Source: an uncultured Bacteroidia bacterium
Lineage (GTDB): Bacteria; Bacteroidota; Bacteroidia; Bacteroidales; UBA932
Assembly (NCBI GenBank): GCA_902768985.1
Contig: CACXNA010000012.1
Coordinates: 1-59,082 of the forward strand
Length of the DNA stretch: 59,082 bases
Reading direction: 5' to 3'
Position 1 is the stretch's first letter. Every line of letters starts with the position of its first letter. The translations under genes and the position numbers were made by a program. Below the pieces are notes generated by a model. That model saw only the letters and a program-made list of their open reading frames with translations, was not told where the DNA came from and did not search any database. Of the stretch, positions 7,309-16,074 are shown one piece after another.

Positions 7309-8451
7309 ATGGAAAAACAGAGCAACGTTGAAAAGTTGGCCGGGTATCTCATCCTGATAGGCGTCCTGGCGATTGTAAGCGTGCTGTGCTGGTATTTCCG
7401 CAGCGTGCTGATTTACATCATTCTGGCCTTTGTCGTGTCGCTCATCAGCCTGCCGCTCGTGCGCCTGATGCGCAAGGTGCGCATCAAAGACAAGAGCGCT
7501 CCCGACTGGCTGCTGGCCATTCTGTCCATCTTGATTGTCATCGTCGGTCTCCTTCTGGTGGTAACGCAGGTGATCCCGGTGGTGGTAAACATCATCCGGG
7601 AAGCTGCCGTGTTCAATGACATGAACCTCTCGGGCTCTGACATATCCGAAACCGTCAACGGCTGGGTGGTGGGCATGTTCCCCAGTCTGGGCCCGGATTA
7701 CGACGCCATCAGCGTCATCCTCGACTACCTCAAGAACGCCACCTCCGGCTTCTCGATCACCAGCCTGCTCGGCTCCGTGGCCGGGGTCGTTGCGGATCTG
7801 GCCATCGGCCTTTTCGCCGTGGTGTTCATCTCCTTCTTCTTCGTCAAGGATGAGAAGCTGTTCTCCCGGATCGTGGCCGCCCTGGTCCCGGACCATATCG
7901 AGGCCTCTGTCACCGACGCCATCGGCGACATCGAACACCTTCTCTCCCGCTATTTCGTGGGCCTGCTGCTGGAAATGCTGGGCGTCGCGCTCTTTAACTT
8001 CCTGGGCCTGTGGCTGATCGCACGCATCGGTGCCAATTATGCCCTGGGTATCGCCTTCATCGCCGGCATCCTCAATATCATCCCTTACGTCGGACCCATC
8101 ATCGGAGAAGTCCTGGGCGTCCTGCTGTGCCTGGTGCTCAAGTATGGCGCCGGCGTCGGACTTGGCGTCAACATCTGGATCTTTGCGCTCATCGTGCTGG
8201 CCATTATGCTGGGCGTGCAGCTCATCGACAACGTTGTCCTGCAGCCGCTCATCTACTCCACCAGCATCCAGGCTTCGCCGCTGGAGATTTTCATCGTGAT
8301 GCTGATGGCCGGCCACGTCGGCGGCATTTTCGGGATGCTGGCAGCCATTCCGACCTACACGGTCATCCGCGTGATAGCGGGCCGCTTCTTCTACGACAAA
8401 AAAATAGTCCGGCGTCTGATGCCGGACTTGGAAAAAGAAGTTAATTCCTAA
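7309..8451 (+). CDS. AI-2E family transporter (PerM/YdiK type)
   Basis: A 380-residue polytopic inner-membrane protein. The open frame extends back to 7144 inside rsmE, but the ATG at 7309 (MEKQSNVEKL) is the sensible start because it follows the rsmE stop and precedes the first membrane helix. The pattern is typical of the family: a pair of N-terminal helices, a soluble central segment (about residues 95-200), the FISFFFVKDEKLFSRI region, and a C-terminal block with GILNIIPYVGPIIGEV and QLIDNVVLQPLIYS. Family members have been linked to autoinducer-2 export or sodium/proton antiport; neither can be decided here. It is the last gene of the operon and its stop lies one base from the convergent 8453 gene. 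Confidence 0.9.
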   Translation: MEKQSNVEKLAGYLILIGVLAIVSVLCWYFRSVLIYIILAFVVSLISLPLVRLMRKVRIKDKSAPDWLLAILSILIVIVGLLLVVTQVIPVVVNIIREAAVFNDMNLSGSDISETVNGWVVGMFPSLGPDYDAISVILDYLKNATSGFSITSLLGSVAGVVADLAIGLFAVVFISFFFVKDEKLFSRIVAALVPDHIEASVTDAIGDIEHLLSRYFVGLLLEMLGVALFNFLGLWLIARIGANYALGIAFIAGILNIIPYVGPIIGEVLGVLLCLVLKYGAGVGLGVNIWIFALIVLAIMLGVQLIDNVVLQPLIYSTSIQASPLEIFIVMLMAGHVGGIFGMLAAIPTYTVIRVIAGRFFYDKKIVRRLMPDLEKEVNS

Positions 8452-8452
8452 A

Positions 8453-9532
8453 TTAATACTCCTCCTGGGGCTTCATGCCGCAGCCGCCGTGGAACTCGTC
8501 CACGAGGTTGATGGAATAGGCCTCCTCTTTCGAGATCGCTACTTTACTCCAGTCGATCTCGCCTTCATGGCCGGCGTAGTCGCTGATGCGCACGGAGCAA
8601 AGATAGCCCTCGTCGTTGCGCTGGTAGGCGCTGCAACCCGACATGGCGATGCGGTTGCGCTCCTGCTGGCCCTGCTTGGAGACGATGTGGCACCATTCGA
8701 TAACGCAGGTCTTGCCGTCGTCGATGATGGTCTCATAGCGCATGCCCACGCAGGCGGGGATATATTTCGACAGTCCGTAGCCGAAGGTGTGGGCGTTGTG
8801 GTTCATCTCTTCTTTCGAGAGCAGCGGCGTGCCCCACGGGTCGTAGCCGCCCACGATGCAGTCGTCCGCGAAGGCGGCGTGGATCTTGTCCGCGTTGCAG
8901 TAGGGCGCGTGGTGCAGGGCCTCGTAGTAGGCGCGCATGGCGCCGGTCAGCAGGCCCGGGTCGCCCATCTCGTAGTGGGCGGGCTTGAAGATGGGCTTGC
9001 GGTACGGGGTCAGGCCGGGGATGAAGGTGTAGTGCGTGTACATCCGGACCTCCTCCAGCAGCTTCGGGGTGCGCAGGTCCGTGATCACGAAGAACGGGAC
9101 CTCCTCGATCTCCCCGTCTACGACGAATTTGAACACGCCTTCCAGGGCGATGCGGCCGCCGCCGATCGTCTGGAAGACCGGCGTGAAGCTCACGCTCTGC
9201 GCGTTGAATTTATCCAGGAAGCCATCGGCGAACGCGCGGATGCCGTCCAGGCCCTCGAAGCGCTCGTAGGGCGTGTCCACGGCCGGGAGCTCGTCCCAAA
9301 AGAGCTTCTTCTCGCGGAAGAGCGCGGCCACGTCAGCGCCCTTGCCGGAGCAGAGGGCGTTCACGAAGGCGATGTCCGGCGTGTCCTGGCGGATCTCGCG
9401 GGGCATGTCCTGGTAGAGGCGCTCGAGCAGGCAGGCCTTGCGGACCGGCAGCTCGGCGACGTTGTTCTCAGGGGCGCCGCAGCCGGCCAGCACGGCCAGC
9501 AGCAGGGCGGTCAGAAGGAGATGTCTTTTCAT
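8453..9532 (-). CDS. Lipoprotein with two SnoaL/NTF2-like domains
   Basis: A 359-residue putative lipoprotein with signal MKRHLLLTALLLAVLAGC (lipid-anchored Cys18). The mature part looks like two tandem cone-shaped NTF2/SnoaL-like domains. The first (about 45-170) includes FEGLDGIRAFADGFLDKF and the second (about 195-345) includes TGAMRAYYEALHHAPYCNADKIHAAFADDC. Such domains bind small hydrophobic or polar ligands or act as lyases/isomerases; which applies is not visible. The fold assignment is from pattern only. No operon partner is certain, though the phosphoesterase upstream is only 33 bases away on the same strand. Confidence 0.6.
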   Translation of the reverse strand: MKRHLLLTALLLAVLAGCGAPENNVAELPVRKACLLERLYQDMPREIRQDTPDIAFVNALCSGKGADVAALFREKKLFWDELPAVDTPYERFEGLDGIRAFADGFLDKFNAQSVSFTPVFQTIGGGRIALEGVFKFVVDGEIEEVPFFVITDLRTPKLLEEVRMYTHYTFIPGLTPYRKPIFKPAHYEMGDPGLLTGAMRAYYEALHHAPYCNADKIHAAFADDCIVGGYDPWGTPLLSKEEMNHNAHTFGYGLSKYIPACVGMRYETIIDDGKTCVIEWCHIVSKQGQQERNRIAMSGCSAYQRNDEGYLCSVRISDYAGHEGEIDWSKVAISKEEAYSINLVDEFHGGCGMKPQEEY

Positions 9533-9565
9533 GGTATCGGGTTATTAGTTTGTTCTGGTTCTCTG

Positions 9566-10060
9566 TCAGCTCCGCGGCAGCTCGAAGACTTCCATGTCCT
9601 TCACCTCGCCGGCCTCGATCTTGAAGCGGAGGGCGGTGCGGACCACCTGCCAGCCCTGCAGCCCGGCGGCGCCGGGGTTGATGTAGAGCATCTTGTGCTC
9701 GTGGTCCTGCATGACCTTGAGGATGTGGGAGTGGCCGCAGATGAAGACGTCGGGCTTGTAACGGTCGATCAGGGCGGCGGCGCGCAGGTCGTAGTGGCCG
9801 GGCGAGCCGCCGATGTGGGTCATCAGGACCTTGAGGCCCTGAACTTCCAGGTACTGGTGCTGGGGATAGCTGTAGCGGATGTCCTGCCCGTCGCAGTTGC
9901 CGCACACGCCGACCACCGGCTTGAACGCGGCGATCGATTCGGCGAAGGAGATGCCTCCGCCGAAGTCGCCGGCATGCCAGATGACATCCACCGGCTCCAG
10001 GAATTTCCGGAAGCCGTCGGAGAAGACTCCGTGGGTGTCACTGATCAGACCCACATACAT
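9566..10060 (-). CDS. YfcE/MJ0936-family metallophosphoesterase
   Basis: A 164-residue cytoplasmic calcineurin-like phosphodiesterase. All metal-binding motifs are present: DTHG (D8, H10), HAGDFGG, GNCDGQD, THIGGSPG, and CGHSHILK followed by NPGAA. Relatives hydrolyse small phosphodiesters, sometimes cyclic nucleotides; the natural substrate is unknown. Start at 10060 gives MYVGLISDTHG, the family's usual opening. A repeat-like sequence (10061-10090) occupies nearly the entire gap to galE. Confidence 0.9.
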   Translation of the reverse strand: MYVGLISDTHGVFSDGFRKFLEPVDVIWHAGDFGGGISFAESIAAFKPVVGVCGNCDGQDIRYSYPQHQYLEVQGLKVLMTHIGGSPGHYDLRAAALIDRYKPDVFICGHSHILKVMQDHEHKMLYINPGAAGLQGWQVVRTALRFKIEAGEVKDMEVFELPRS

Positions 10061-10090
10061 AGATTCTTCGCTTCGCTCAGAATGACAGGG
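10061..10090. repeat. Short dispersed-repeat-like sequence between galE and the phosphoesterase
   Basis: The 30-base gap reads GATTCTTCGCTTCGCTCAGAATGACA, with one further base before and three after. It contains TTCGCTTCGC and ends in AATGACA, as do widespread short dispersed repeats that translate as 'SSLRSE/ILRFAQND'. The sequence fills the entire space between two genes. It shares only the AATGAC core with the element in mutL (3163-3210). Confidence 0.45.
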
Positions 10091-11113
10091 CTATTTGCCA
10101 GCCAGGCGCTTTTCCCAGGCCCAGGCGGCGGCGAGGGTCTCCTCGATGCTGCGCTCCGCCTTCCAGCCGAGCTCCTGCTCGGCGAGGGTCGGGTCGGCCC
10201 AGATGGCCACCACGTCGCCGGGGCGGCGCGGGGCGTATTTCCAATTGAGTTTCAGGTTGTTGACCTTCTCGAAGGCGTTGATCAGCTCGAGCACGGAGAG
10301 CGGCCGGCCAGTGCCGACGTTGAAGATCTCGTACTCCTGCTTCATCTTGTTCTCGCACATGCGCGTGACGGCACAGACGTGCGCCTTGGCGAGGTCGACG
10401 ATGTCGATAAAGTCACGCTGGCAGGTCCCGTCGGGCGTCGGATAGTCGTTGCCGAACACAGACAGGCACGCGCGCTTGCCGATAGCCGTCTGCGTGATGA
10501 ACGGCACCAGGTTGTTGGGCACGCCGCGCGGCAGCTCGCCGATGAGCGCGGACGGGTGGGCGCCGATGGGGTTGAAATAGCGCAGCGCGATGCCGCGCAC
10601 GCCCGGATAGGCCTTCACGCTGTCGCGCAGGATGTCCTCGCACATCGTCTTGGTGTTGCCGTAAGGCGACTCCGCCGGCTGGCGCGGGCTCTTCTCCGTC
10701 ACAGGGAGCTGGTCCGTCTGGCCGTAGACCGTCGCGGACGAGGAGAAGAGCACGTTGCAGCCCTTCTGGCGCGCCACATCCAGGATGTTGATGAAGGAGA
10801 GGAGGTTGTTGCGATAGTATTTGAGCGGCTCGTCAACCGACTCGCCCACCGCCTTGAAGGCGGCGAAATGGATGACCGCGTCGATGGGATACTTCGCGAA
10901 CAGATCCTCCACGGCGGCCTTGTCGCAGAAGTCCATCCGGATCAGCGGAAGCTCCTTGCCGAGGATGGCGCAGACGCCCTTGTAGTTGGTCTCATCGCAG
11001 TTGGAGAAGTTGTCGGCGATGACGACGTCATAGCCTGCCTGGGTCAGTTCCACGGTCACGTGGCTGCCAATGAATCCGGCTCCGCCGGACACGAGAACGG
11101 TTTTCTTGCTCAT
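10091..11113 (-). CDS. galE: UDP-glucose 4-epimerase
   Basis: GalE interconverts UDP-glucose and UDP-galactose (often also the GlcNAc/GalNAc forms), supplying surface glycans. The 340-residue short-chain dehydrogenase has the NAD-binding GGAGFIGSH at the N-terminus, the catalytic Ser region FSSSATVYGQ, the YxxxK motif in SPYGNTK, and the C-terminal KYAPRRPGDVVAIWAD seen in bacterial GalE. It starts 14 bases after the CYTH gene on the same strand, suggesting co-transcription. Confidence 0.95.
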   Translation of the reverse strand: MSKKTVLVSGGAGFIGSHVTVELTQAGYDVVIADNFSNCDETNYKGVCAILGKELPLIRMDFCDKAAVEDLFAKYPIDAVIHFAAFKAVGESVDEPLKYYRNNLLSFINILDVARQKGCNVLFSSSATVYGQTDQLPVTEKSPRQPAESPYGNTKTMCEDILRDSVKAYPGVRGIALRYFNPIGAHPSALIGELPRGVPNNLVPFITQTAIGKRACLSVFGNDYPTPDGTCQRDFIDIVDLAKAHVCAVTRMCENKMKQEYEIFNVGTGRPLSVLELINAFEKVNNLKLNWKYAPRRPGDVVAIWADPTLAEQELGWKAERSIEETLAAAWAWEKRLAGK

Positions 11114-11127
11114 ATCGCTATTTTAGT

Positions 11128-11598
11128 TTATTTCCAATCTATGTACGGGCATTTGGTCAGCATGGAGTTGTAGTAGCGGCGGTCGCCCGTGACCTCCGCA
11201 CCCACCCAGGCGGGCCGCACGAACGGCTCCTCCTCGGCCCCCAGCTCGATCTCGGCGACCACGAGGCCCTCGTTGTCGCCGTGGAACTCGTCCACCTCCC
11301 ACACATGCCCGTCGGCGGCGGGGACGAGCCAGCGCGTCTTGTCGATCACGCCCGGCTCGCACAGGGCGAGCAATTGTTCCGCTTCGGCGGCGGGAATCTC
11401 CTTCTCCCACTCGAAGCGCGTCAGGCCCTGAGCCGGGCCCTTGACGGTCAGGAAACCCTGCTCTCCGCGGATCCGCACGCGTACGGTGCGGCCCGGAGCG
11501 GAGCTCAGGAAGCCCTGAATAATACGACTGGCGCCGGAAGCCTCCTTGCGGAAGTCTCCGGCGACCAGGAATTTGCGTTCTATCTCCTGAAAGGCCAT
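11128..11598 (-). CDS. CYTH-domain protein (triphosphate tunnel metalloenzyme)
   Basis: A 156-residue protein opening with EIERKFLV, the ExExK signature (E5, E7, K9) of the CYTH/TTM fold. Alternating basic and acidic strands follow (RTVRVRIRGEQGFLTVKG, RFEWEKEIPA, WEVDEFHG), as expected for an eight-stranded tunnel that binds triphosphates. Bacterial members are mainly inorganic triphosphatases; adenylate cyclase activity is rarer. It begins one base after the outer-membrane protein gene ends. Confidence 0.88.
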   Translation of the reverse strand: MAFQEIERKFLVAGDFRKEASGASRIIQGFLSSAPGRTVRVRIRGEQGFLTVKGPAQGLTRFEWEKEIPAAEAEQLLALCEPGVIDKTRWLVPAADGHVWEVDEFHGDNEGLVVAEIELGAEEEPFVRPAWVGAEVTGDRRYYNSMLTKCPYIDWK

Positions 11599-11599
11599 G

Positions 11600-12370
11600 C
11601 TACAGGCCGAGGAGAATTCCGAAGGTCAGGGTCCTGGCGTCGCTCAGGCTCGCGGGGAAGAGCGGCGTGAGGCCGTACTGCACAAACATACCGAGGTTGC
11701 CGTAGGAGAAACCTCCCTCAACCGTGGCGCGGAACGAATTGAAGAGATCCTTCATCTGCGTCCTGTTCTTCGGCGAGCGGTACTTGGCGTAGCCGTTCGT
11801 AAGGAACTCGACGCTGCCGCCGGCATAGACCGTGGCCTTGCCGAAATTGAGGCTCAGGCGCACCGGAATACCGAAATAACTGGCATGAATCTTCGACTTC
11901 TTAAAATCGTAGTTCGGTATGTACTTGTTAATCTCATACGGAGTGTAATAGCTGTATTGCGTCCCATCGGCAGGATTTGTTGCTGTCATCTGCCCCATGG
12001 AAATATCCGAATTCTTGAAGGTGAAGTCCATGAAGGTCCAGCGAATGCCAAAGTTGACACCCAGGGCGCCGTAGCGGATGTCCATGCCAAGAAGTTCCAG
12101 GCCATACACAAAGTTCTTACCCGTGTCGAAATTGAGGAAATCCGGCAGCTTGCTGGTGGACCAGGTCCCCTTGTAGTTGATGTTGGTGAGGGTTGTCCAG
12201 CCGAAATACATCGGGAAGGCGAAAGTCAGGTTGCTCTCTACGCGGGTGCGACCTTTCGAAAGTTCAATCTTGTTGAAATTGTCCCATTCCTCGAGATCGA
12301 TCTCGCGGTCCTGGGCGAAGGCGGCGCAGGAAAAAGCAAGCGCTGCGATGGCTAGAATCATTTTTTTCAT
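11600..12370 (-). CDS. Outer-membrane beta-barrel protein
   Basis: A 256-residue protein with signal peptide MKKMILAIAALAFSCAAFAQ (cleavage after about residue 19) and alternating amphipathic strands. It ends in a typical barrel C-terminus (LTFGILLGL). Repeated strand-like segments (VESNLTFAFPMYFGW, FGIPVRLSLNFGKATVYAGG, FRATVEGGFSYGNLGMFVQYGL) suggest 8-10 strands. No specific function is recognisable. The -7 box TAAATTTG (12375-12382, minus) ends 4 bases before the ATG, with TTTG 18 bases further upstream, so the message is probably leaderless. Confidence 0.75.
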   Translation of the reverse strand: MKKMILAIAALAFSCAAFAQDREIDLEEWDNFNKIELSKGRTRVESNLTFAFPMYFGWTTLTNINYKGTWSTSKLPDFLNFDTGKNFVYGLELLGMDIRYGALGVNFGIRWTFMDFTFKNSDISMGQMTATNPADGTQYSYYTPYEINKYIPNYDFKKSKIHASYFGIPVRLSLNFGKATVYAGGSVEFLTNGYAKYRSPKNRTQMKDLFNSFRATVEGGFSYGNLGMFVQYGLTPLFPASLSDARTLTFGILLGL

Positions 12371-12391
12371 AATGCAAATTTAGCAATTTGT

Positions 12392-13717
12392 TTAGAATTG
12401 CAAATCCTGCCCCCGGTAGAAGTCCAGCAGTTTGGTCTGGTAGAGGCACTGGAAACGGGCCTGGATGTGCTCCGACTCGGCGCGCAGCCAGTTGTTGCGG
12501 GCGTCGTTGTAGTCAGTCACGCCGGCCTTGCCCACCTTGTATTTCTCCTCCGTCAGCTCGTAGTGCTGGAGCGCGCTGGCGGCCGACTCGCGGCTGCCCG
12601 CATAGCGCGCCTGGGCGCTGACGGCGTTGTAGTAAGCCTGCTGGATTTCCTTGTAGAGCGACTTCTTGACACTCTCCAGCTGGATCTGCTGGCTCCGGTA
12701 GCTGAGCTCGGCGTTACGCACGTTGTTGCGCGTGTTGAAGCGCTGGAAGATGGGAATGCTCATCGACACGCCGACGTACTGGCTGAAGTTGTTTTTGATC
12801 TGCTCGCCGAAGGAGGCCGCCTGGTACTTGGAATTCGTATAGTAGTTGGTGCCCAGGCCGCCGTTGAGCGAGAGGCTCGGCAGGTAGGCGCCCTTGGCGC
12901 GCTTGATGTTCAGCGCGGCATAGTCCACATTCAGCTGGGCCGCCTCGATGGCCGGCTTGACGGCCAGCGCCTCGTCGTAGATGGCCTCCGGGCGCATCAG
13001 CAGCGCCTTCGAGGGGTCGCCCACCTCGGGCGTGACGATGGCGAAGCCTTCCGGCGAAGGGAGCTCCAGCAGCTGCGTCAGCTCCAGCAGGGAAATCTGC
13101 AGGTTGCCTTCGGCCTGGATCTCGGACTGTCGGCTCTGCGCCAGGGTGGCCTGCTGCGCGGACACTTCCGCGTCGCTGACCTTGCCGGCGCGCAGGCGCT
13201 CCTGCACCTGCTCCAGCAGTTGCGCGTCGTGCTCCGCCTGCTCGTGCGCCACGCGCAGCAGCTCCTGGTTGTAAAGGATCTGCACGTACGCCTGCGCCAC
13301 GGCCACGCGGATGTCGTCGCGGGCCTTCTCCAGGTCGGCCGTCGCCGCGGCGAGGTTCAGCTTGCTGAGCTTGATGCCGTTGGTGATGTCAAGCCCCTGG
13401 AAGATGGGGACCTCGCCGCCCAGGCTGAAGGAAGTCGAAGTCGTATTCGAATTGGAATAGGTGTTGTCCGCCGTCAGGCCGCGGCCGAAGGACAGGTTCT
13501 CCGAGGCCGAGGCGCTCAGGGACGGCAGCCGGCGGTTCTGGGCCGTGTTCAGCTCGATCTCGCGCTGTTCCACGGTGAGGGAGCTCTGCTGCACGCTCAG
13601 ATTGTGCTCCAGGGCATAGTCGATGCAGTCCGCGAGGCTCCAGGGAGCCTGCTGCGCCCGGGCGGCGCCGCCTGCCAGCAGCAGGACGACCGCCAGAAGG
13701 ATGCTCTTAGTTCTCAT
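12392..13717 (-). CDS. TolC-family outer-membrane efflux protein
   Basis: A 441-residue outer-membrane channel subunit. The signal peptide is MRTKSILLAVVLLLAGGAARAQ. Two long repeated TolC coiled-coil segments can be read: WSLADCIDYALEHNLSVQ and the ELNTAQNRRLPSLSASAS strand, then a second half with NYAALNIKRAKGAYLPSLSL-like spacing. The frame ends RGQDLQF. It is the last gene of the five-gene efflux operon and overlaps the adaptor gene by 11 bases. With the adaptor and ABC components it would complete a MacA-MacB-TolC-like export route. Confidence 0.92.
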   Translation of the reverse strand: MRTKSILLAVVLLLAGGAARAQQAPWSLADCIDYALEHNLSVQQSSLTVEQREIELNTAQNRRLPSLSASASENLSFGRGLTADNTYSNSNTTSTSFSLGGEVPIFQGLDITNGIKLSKLNLAAATADLEKARDDIRVAVAQAYVQILYNQELLRVAHEQAEHDAQLLEQVQERLRAGKVSDAEVSAQQATLAQSRQSEIQAEGNLQISLLELTQLLELPSPEGFAIVTPEVGDPSKALLMRPEAIYDEALAVKPAIEAAQLNVDYAALNIKRAKGAYLPSLSLNGGLGTNYYTNSKYQAASFGEQIKNNFSQYVGVSMSIPIFQRFNTRNNVRNAELSYRSQQIQLESVKKSLYKEIQQAYYNAVSAQARYAGSRESAASALQHYELTEEKYKVGKAGVTDYNDARNNWLRAESEHIQARFQCLYQTKLLDFYRGQDLQF

Positions 13718-14813
13718 TCTCTTCGGTTTTGATGATTTTCGGGCCGCGAACCTTGTCGCCCTGGTTCAGGCCGCTCTTGATTTCGATGTCCACGCCGTCG
13801 CTCAGGCCGGTCTGGACCTGCACGCGCTCGTAACCGCCCTCGGCGTTCTTCTTATACACGAAGGTGTCGTCGCCGTCGAACTCCAGCGCGCTCTCCGGGA
13901 TGGTCAGCACCTGGCTCGCCGTCTCCAGCACGATCTCCGCGTTGGCGCTGTAGCCGGAGCGGATCGTGTGGCCGGAGCCCGTCTTCAGGGCCGCCTTGAT
14001 CTCGAACTGGTTGGCTCCGTTGTTCTCGACTGCCTTCGGCGAAATGTACTCCAGGGCCGCCTCGGAGCTGTAGTCGCGCAGGGCGCCGATGCTGATGACC
14101 ATCGGCATGCCTTCCACGAGCGAGCCCACTTCGGTCTCATCGATGTTGCCGTCGAAGATGAGGTCGGACATGTTGGCCACGGTGGCGACGGTCGTACCGT
14201 CATTCATCGTATTGGCCTGGATCACGGAGTTACCCACCTTGACCGGGATGTCGAGGATGAGGCCCGTGATGGTGGAGCGGACCAGCGTGGAGCTGCCGGT
14301 GGTGTTGCGCGAGGACACGCCGTCGCGGATCACCTCCAGGGACTCCTGGGCGGCCGCCTGCTCCTCCTTGGCCTGGTTGTAGGCCTGCAGGACCTGGTCG
14401 TATTCCTCGTCGCTGACGAGCTTCTTGTCGTAGAGGGACTTCTCGCGGTCGTAGTTGGTCTTGGCCTGCTTGAGGTTGATCTCGGCGAGGCGCACGCGGG
14501 ACTGGGCGGAGCTCAGGGAGTTCATGTCCGGGATCACGCGGAGCTTGGCGATGACCTCGCCCTCCTTGACCTGCTGGCCGGCCTCCTTGTAGAGTTCGGC
14601 GATGATGCCGTTGATCTGCGGCTTGACGTTGACCTCGTTGCGCGGCGCGATCTTGCCGGTCACGACGGTCGTCCGGTGGATGTCGCCGAGCGTGGCCTCC
14701 AGCTCCTGGTATTCAACCTTCTCGGGGCGGGAGTTCTTGTACAGGAACACGAAGGTCCCGATGATGAGCACGCCGATCAGCGCGAAAATGATGTACTTGA
14801 CAATGCGTTTCAT
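13707..14813 (-). CDS. Periplasmic adaptor (HlyD/MacA-like) of a tripartite pump
   Basis: A 368-residue membrane-fusion protein. An N-terminal anchor (IVKYIIFALIGVLIIGTFVFLY) is followed by a lipoyl half-motif (GKIAPRNEVNVKPQINGIIAEL), an alpha-helical hairpin (about residues 95-165), the second lipoyl half (STITGLILDIPVKVGN), beta-barrel and membrane-proximal domains. It joins the ABC permeases to the TolC-like channel. Cargo is unknown; MacA homologues serve macrolides, peptides or lipoproteins. Confidence 0.9.
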   Translation of the reverse strand: MKRIVKYIIFALIGVLIIGTFVFLYKNSRPEKVEYQELEATLGDIHRTTVVTGKIAPRNEVNVKPQINGIIAELYKEAGQQVKEGEVIAKLRVIPDMNSLSSAQSRVRLAEINLKQAKTNYDREKSLYDKKLVSDEEYDQVLQAYNQAKEEQAAAQESLEVIRDGVSSRNTTGSSTLVRSTITGLILDIPVKVGNSVIQANTMNDGTTVATVANMSDLIFDGNIDETEVGSLVEGMPMVISIGALRDYSSEAALEYISPKAVENNGANQFEIKAALKTGSGHTIRSGYSANAEIVLETASQVLTIPESALEFDGDDTFVYKKNAEGGYERVQVQTGLSDGVDIEIKSGLNQGDKVRGPKIIKTEENEN

Positions 14814-14832
14814 ATCGTTGGTTTTTTATTTA

Positions 14833-16074
14833 TTATTCGTCTCTCATCGCATCCACCGGTTTGATGGCCATTGCGCGGGATGCCGGCGCCAGGCCCGCGA
14901 CCACCCCGAGGGCGGTCAGCAGCAGGGCGGCGACGATGGCCGTCCAGAAGCCGATCTGATAGCCGCCCGGGTCGCCGGAGGCCAGGGAAATCGAGTTGAC
15001 CAGGCGCAACAGCTGCACGGCGAACACGATGCCGAAGGATCCCGCCGCGAGCGTCAGGGAAATGCTCTCCAGGATGATCTGGGAGAGGATGTCTCGCGGC
15101 GTGGCGCCGATGGCGCGGCGGATGCCGATCTCGGTGGTGCGCTCCTTGACCGTGACCATCATGATGTTGCTCACGCCGATCACGCCCGCCAGGATGGTCC
15201 CCAGGCCGATCAGCAGGATCAGGAAGTTCACGCCCGCGAACAGGTTGTCCACCAGGGCGAACATCTGCTCGGTGTTGATGATCACGAGCGCCTGCTTGTC
15301 CTTCGGGTTGAACTGGTGCTGGCGGGCCAGGATTTCCCGCATGCGGGGCTCCTCGTCCGACATGCGCACGCCGGACTTGCCCGTCATGCAGATCAGGTCC
15401 ACCACCTTGCCGCGGTTGTAGATCTTCTGCGCCACCGGCAGCGGGATGCTGACGGTCTGGTCCGCGCGTCCGTTGATGCTGATATTGCCGCTGTTGTAGT
15501 CCACGCCAACGACCTGGTAGTACACCGGACCCACCTGGATGAATTCTCCGCAGGGATCCCCGCCGTCGGGGAACAGGTCGTTGTAGATGCGCTTGCCGAT
15601 TACGCAGACCTTGCGCTCCTGCAGGATATCGGCCTCATTGAGGTAACGACCGTATTTGATCTTGGGTTCCTCGATCTTGCAGTAATCCGCCAGCACGCCC
15701 TTGACGCTGCCGCTGGCGGTGTAGGTGCCGCGAACGACGCTTCCGCCCCACGAGGCGATGGTCGGCGTGACCGTCTCCAGGTTCGGCATCATCTGCCGCA
15801 GACGCTCCACGTCCGTATAGGTCAAATTCCAGTAGCGGCCTTCCTTGAAGCCCTTGTAGGGCTCGCTGGTCTGCGAGGACACCATGATACAGGTGTTCGT
15901 GGCAAAGCCCTCGAACTCGGACTCGAGCGATTTCTTGAGTCCTTCTCCGCCGCCCATCATGAAGAGGAGCATGAACACGCCCCAGAACACGCCGAAGCCG
16001 GTGAGCAGACTTCTGCTCTTGTTGCGGACGAGCGAGTCCGCAATCTCCCGGAAACTGTCTACATCGAATCTCAT
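14833..16074 (-). CDS. MacB-like ABC transporter permease (second)
   Basis: A 413-residue FtsX/MacB-type permease. An N-terminal transmembrane helix ([22 protein letters not shown]) is followed by a large MacB periplasmic core domain (about residues 45-270). Three C-terminal helices include the FtsX signature near [25 protein letters not shown]. It ends KPVDAMRDE. The start overlaps the end of the next upstream permease by 4 bases. Two unequal permeases in tandem imply a heterodimer, unlike the fused E. coli MacB. Confidence 0.92.
   Translation of the reverse strand: MRFDVDSFREIADSLVRNKSRSLLTGFGVFWGVFMLLFMMGGGEGLKKSLESEFEGFATNTCIMVSSQTSEPYKGFKEGRYWNLTYTDVERLRQMMPNLETVTPTIASWGGSVVRGTYTASGSVKGVLADYCKIEEPKIKYGRYLNEADILQERKVCVIGKRIYNDLFPDGGDPCGEFIQVGPVYYQVVGVDYNSGNISINGRADQTVSIPLPVAQKIYNRGKVVDLICMTGKSGVRMSDEEPRMREILARQHQFNPKDKQALVIINTEQMFALVDNLFAGVNFLILLIGLGTILAGVIGVSNIMMVTVKERTTEIGIRRAIGATPRDILSQIILESISLTLAAGSFGIVFAVQLLRLVNSISLASGDPGGYQIGFWTAIVAALLLTALGVVAGLAPASRAMAIKPVDAMRDE

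Noticed and set aside
8489-11173. A very long rightward open frame opposite the lipoprotein, phosphoesterase and galE genes
   Set aside because: It is the antisense shadow of three clear genes in a GC-rich genome; its composition (Ala/Val/His/Asp-rich) shows no domain.
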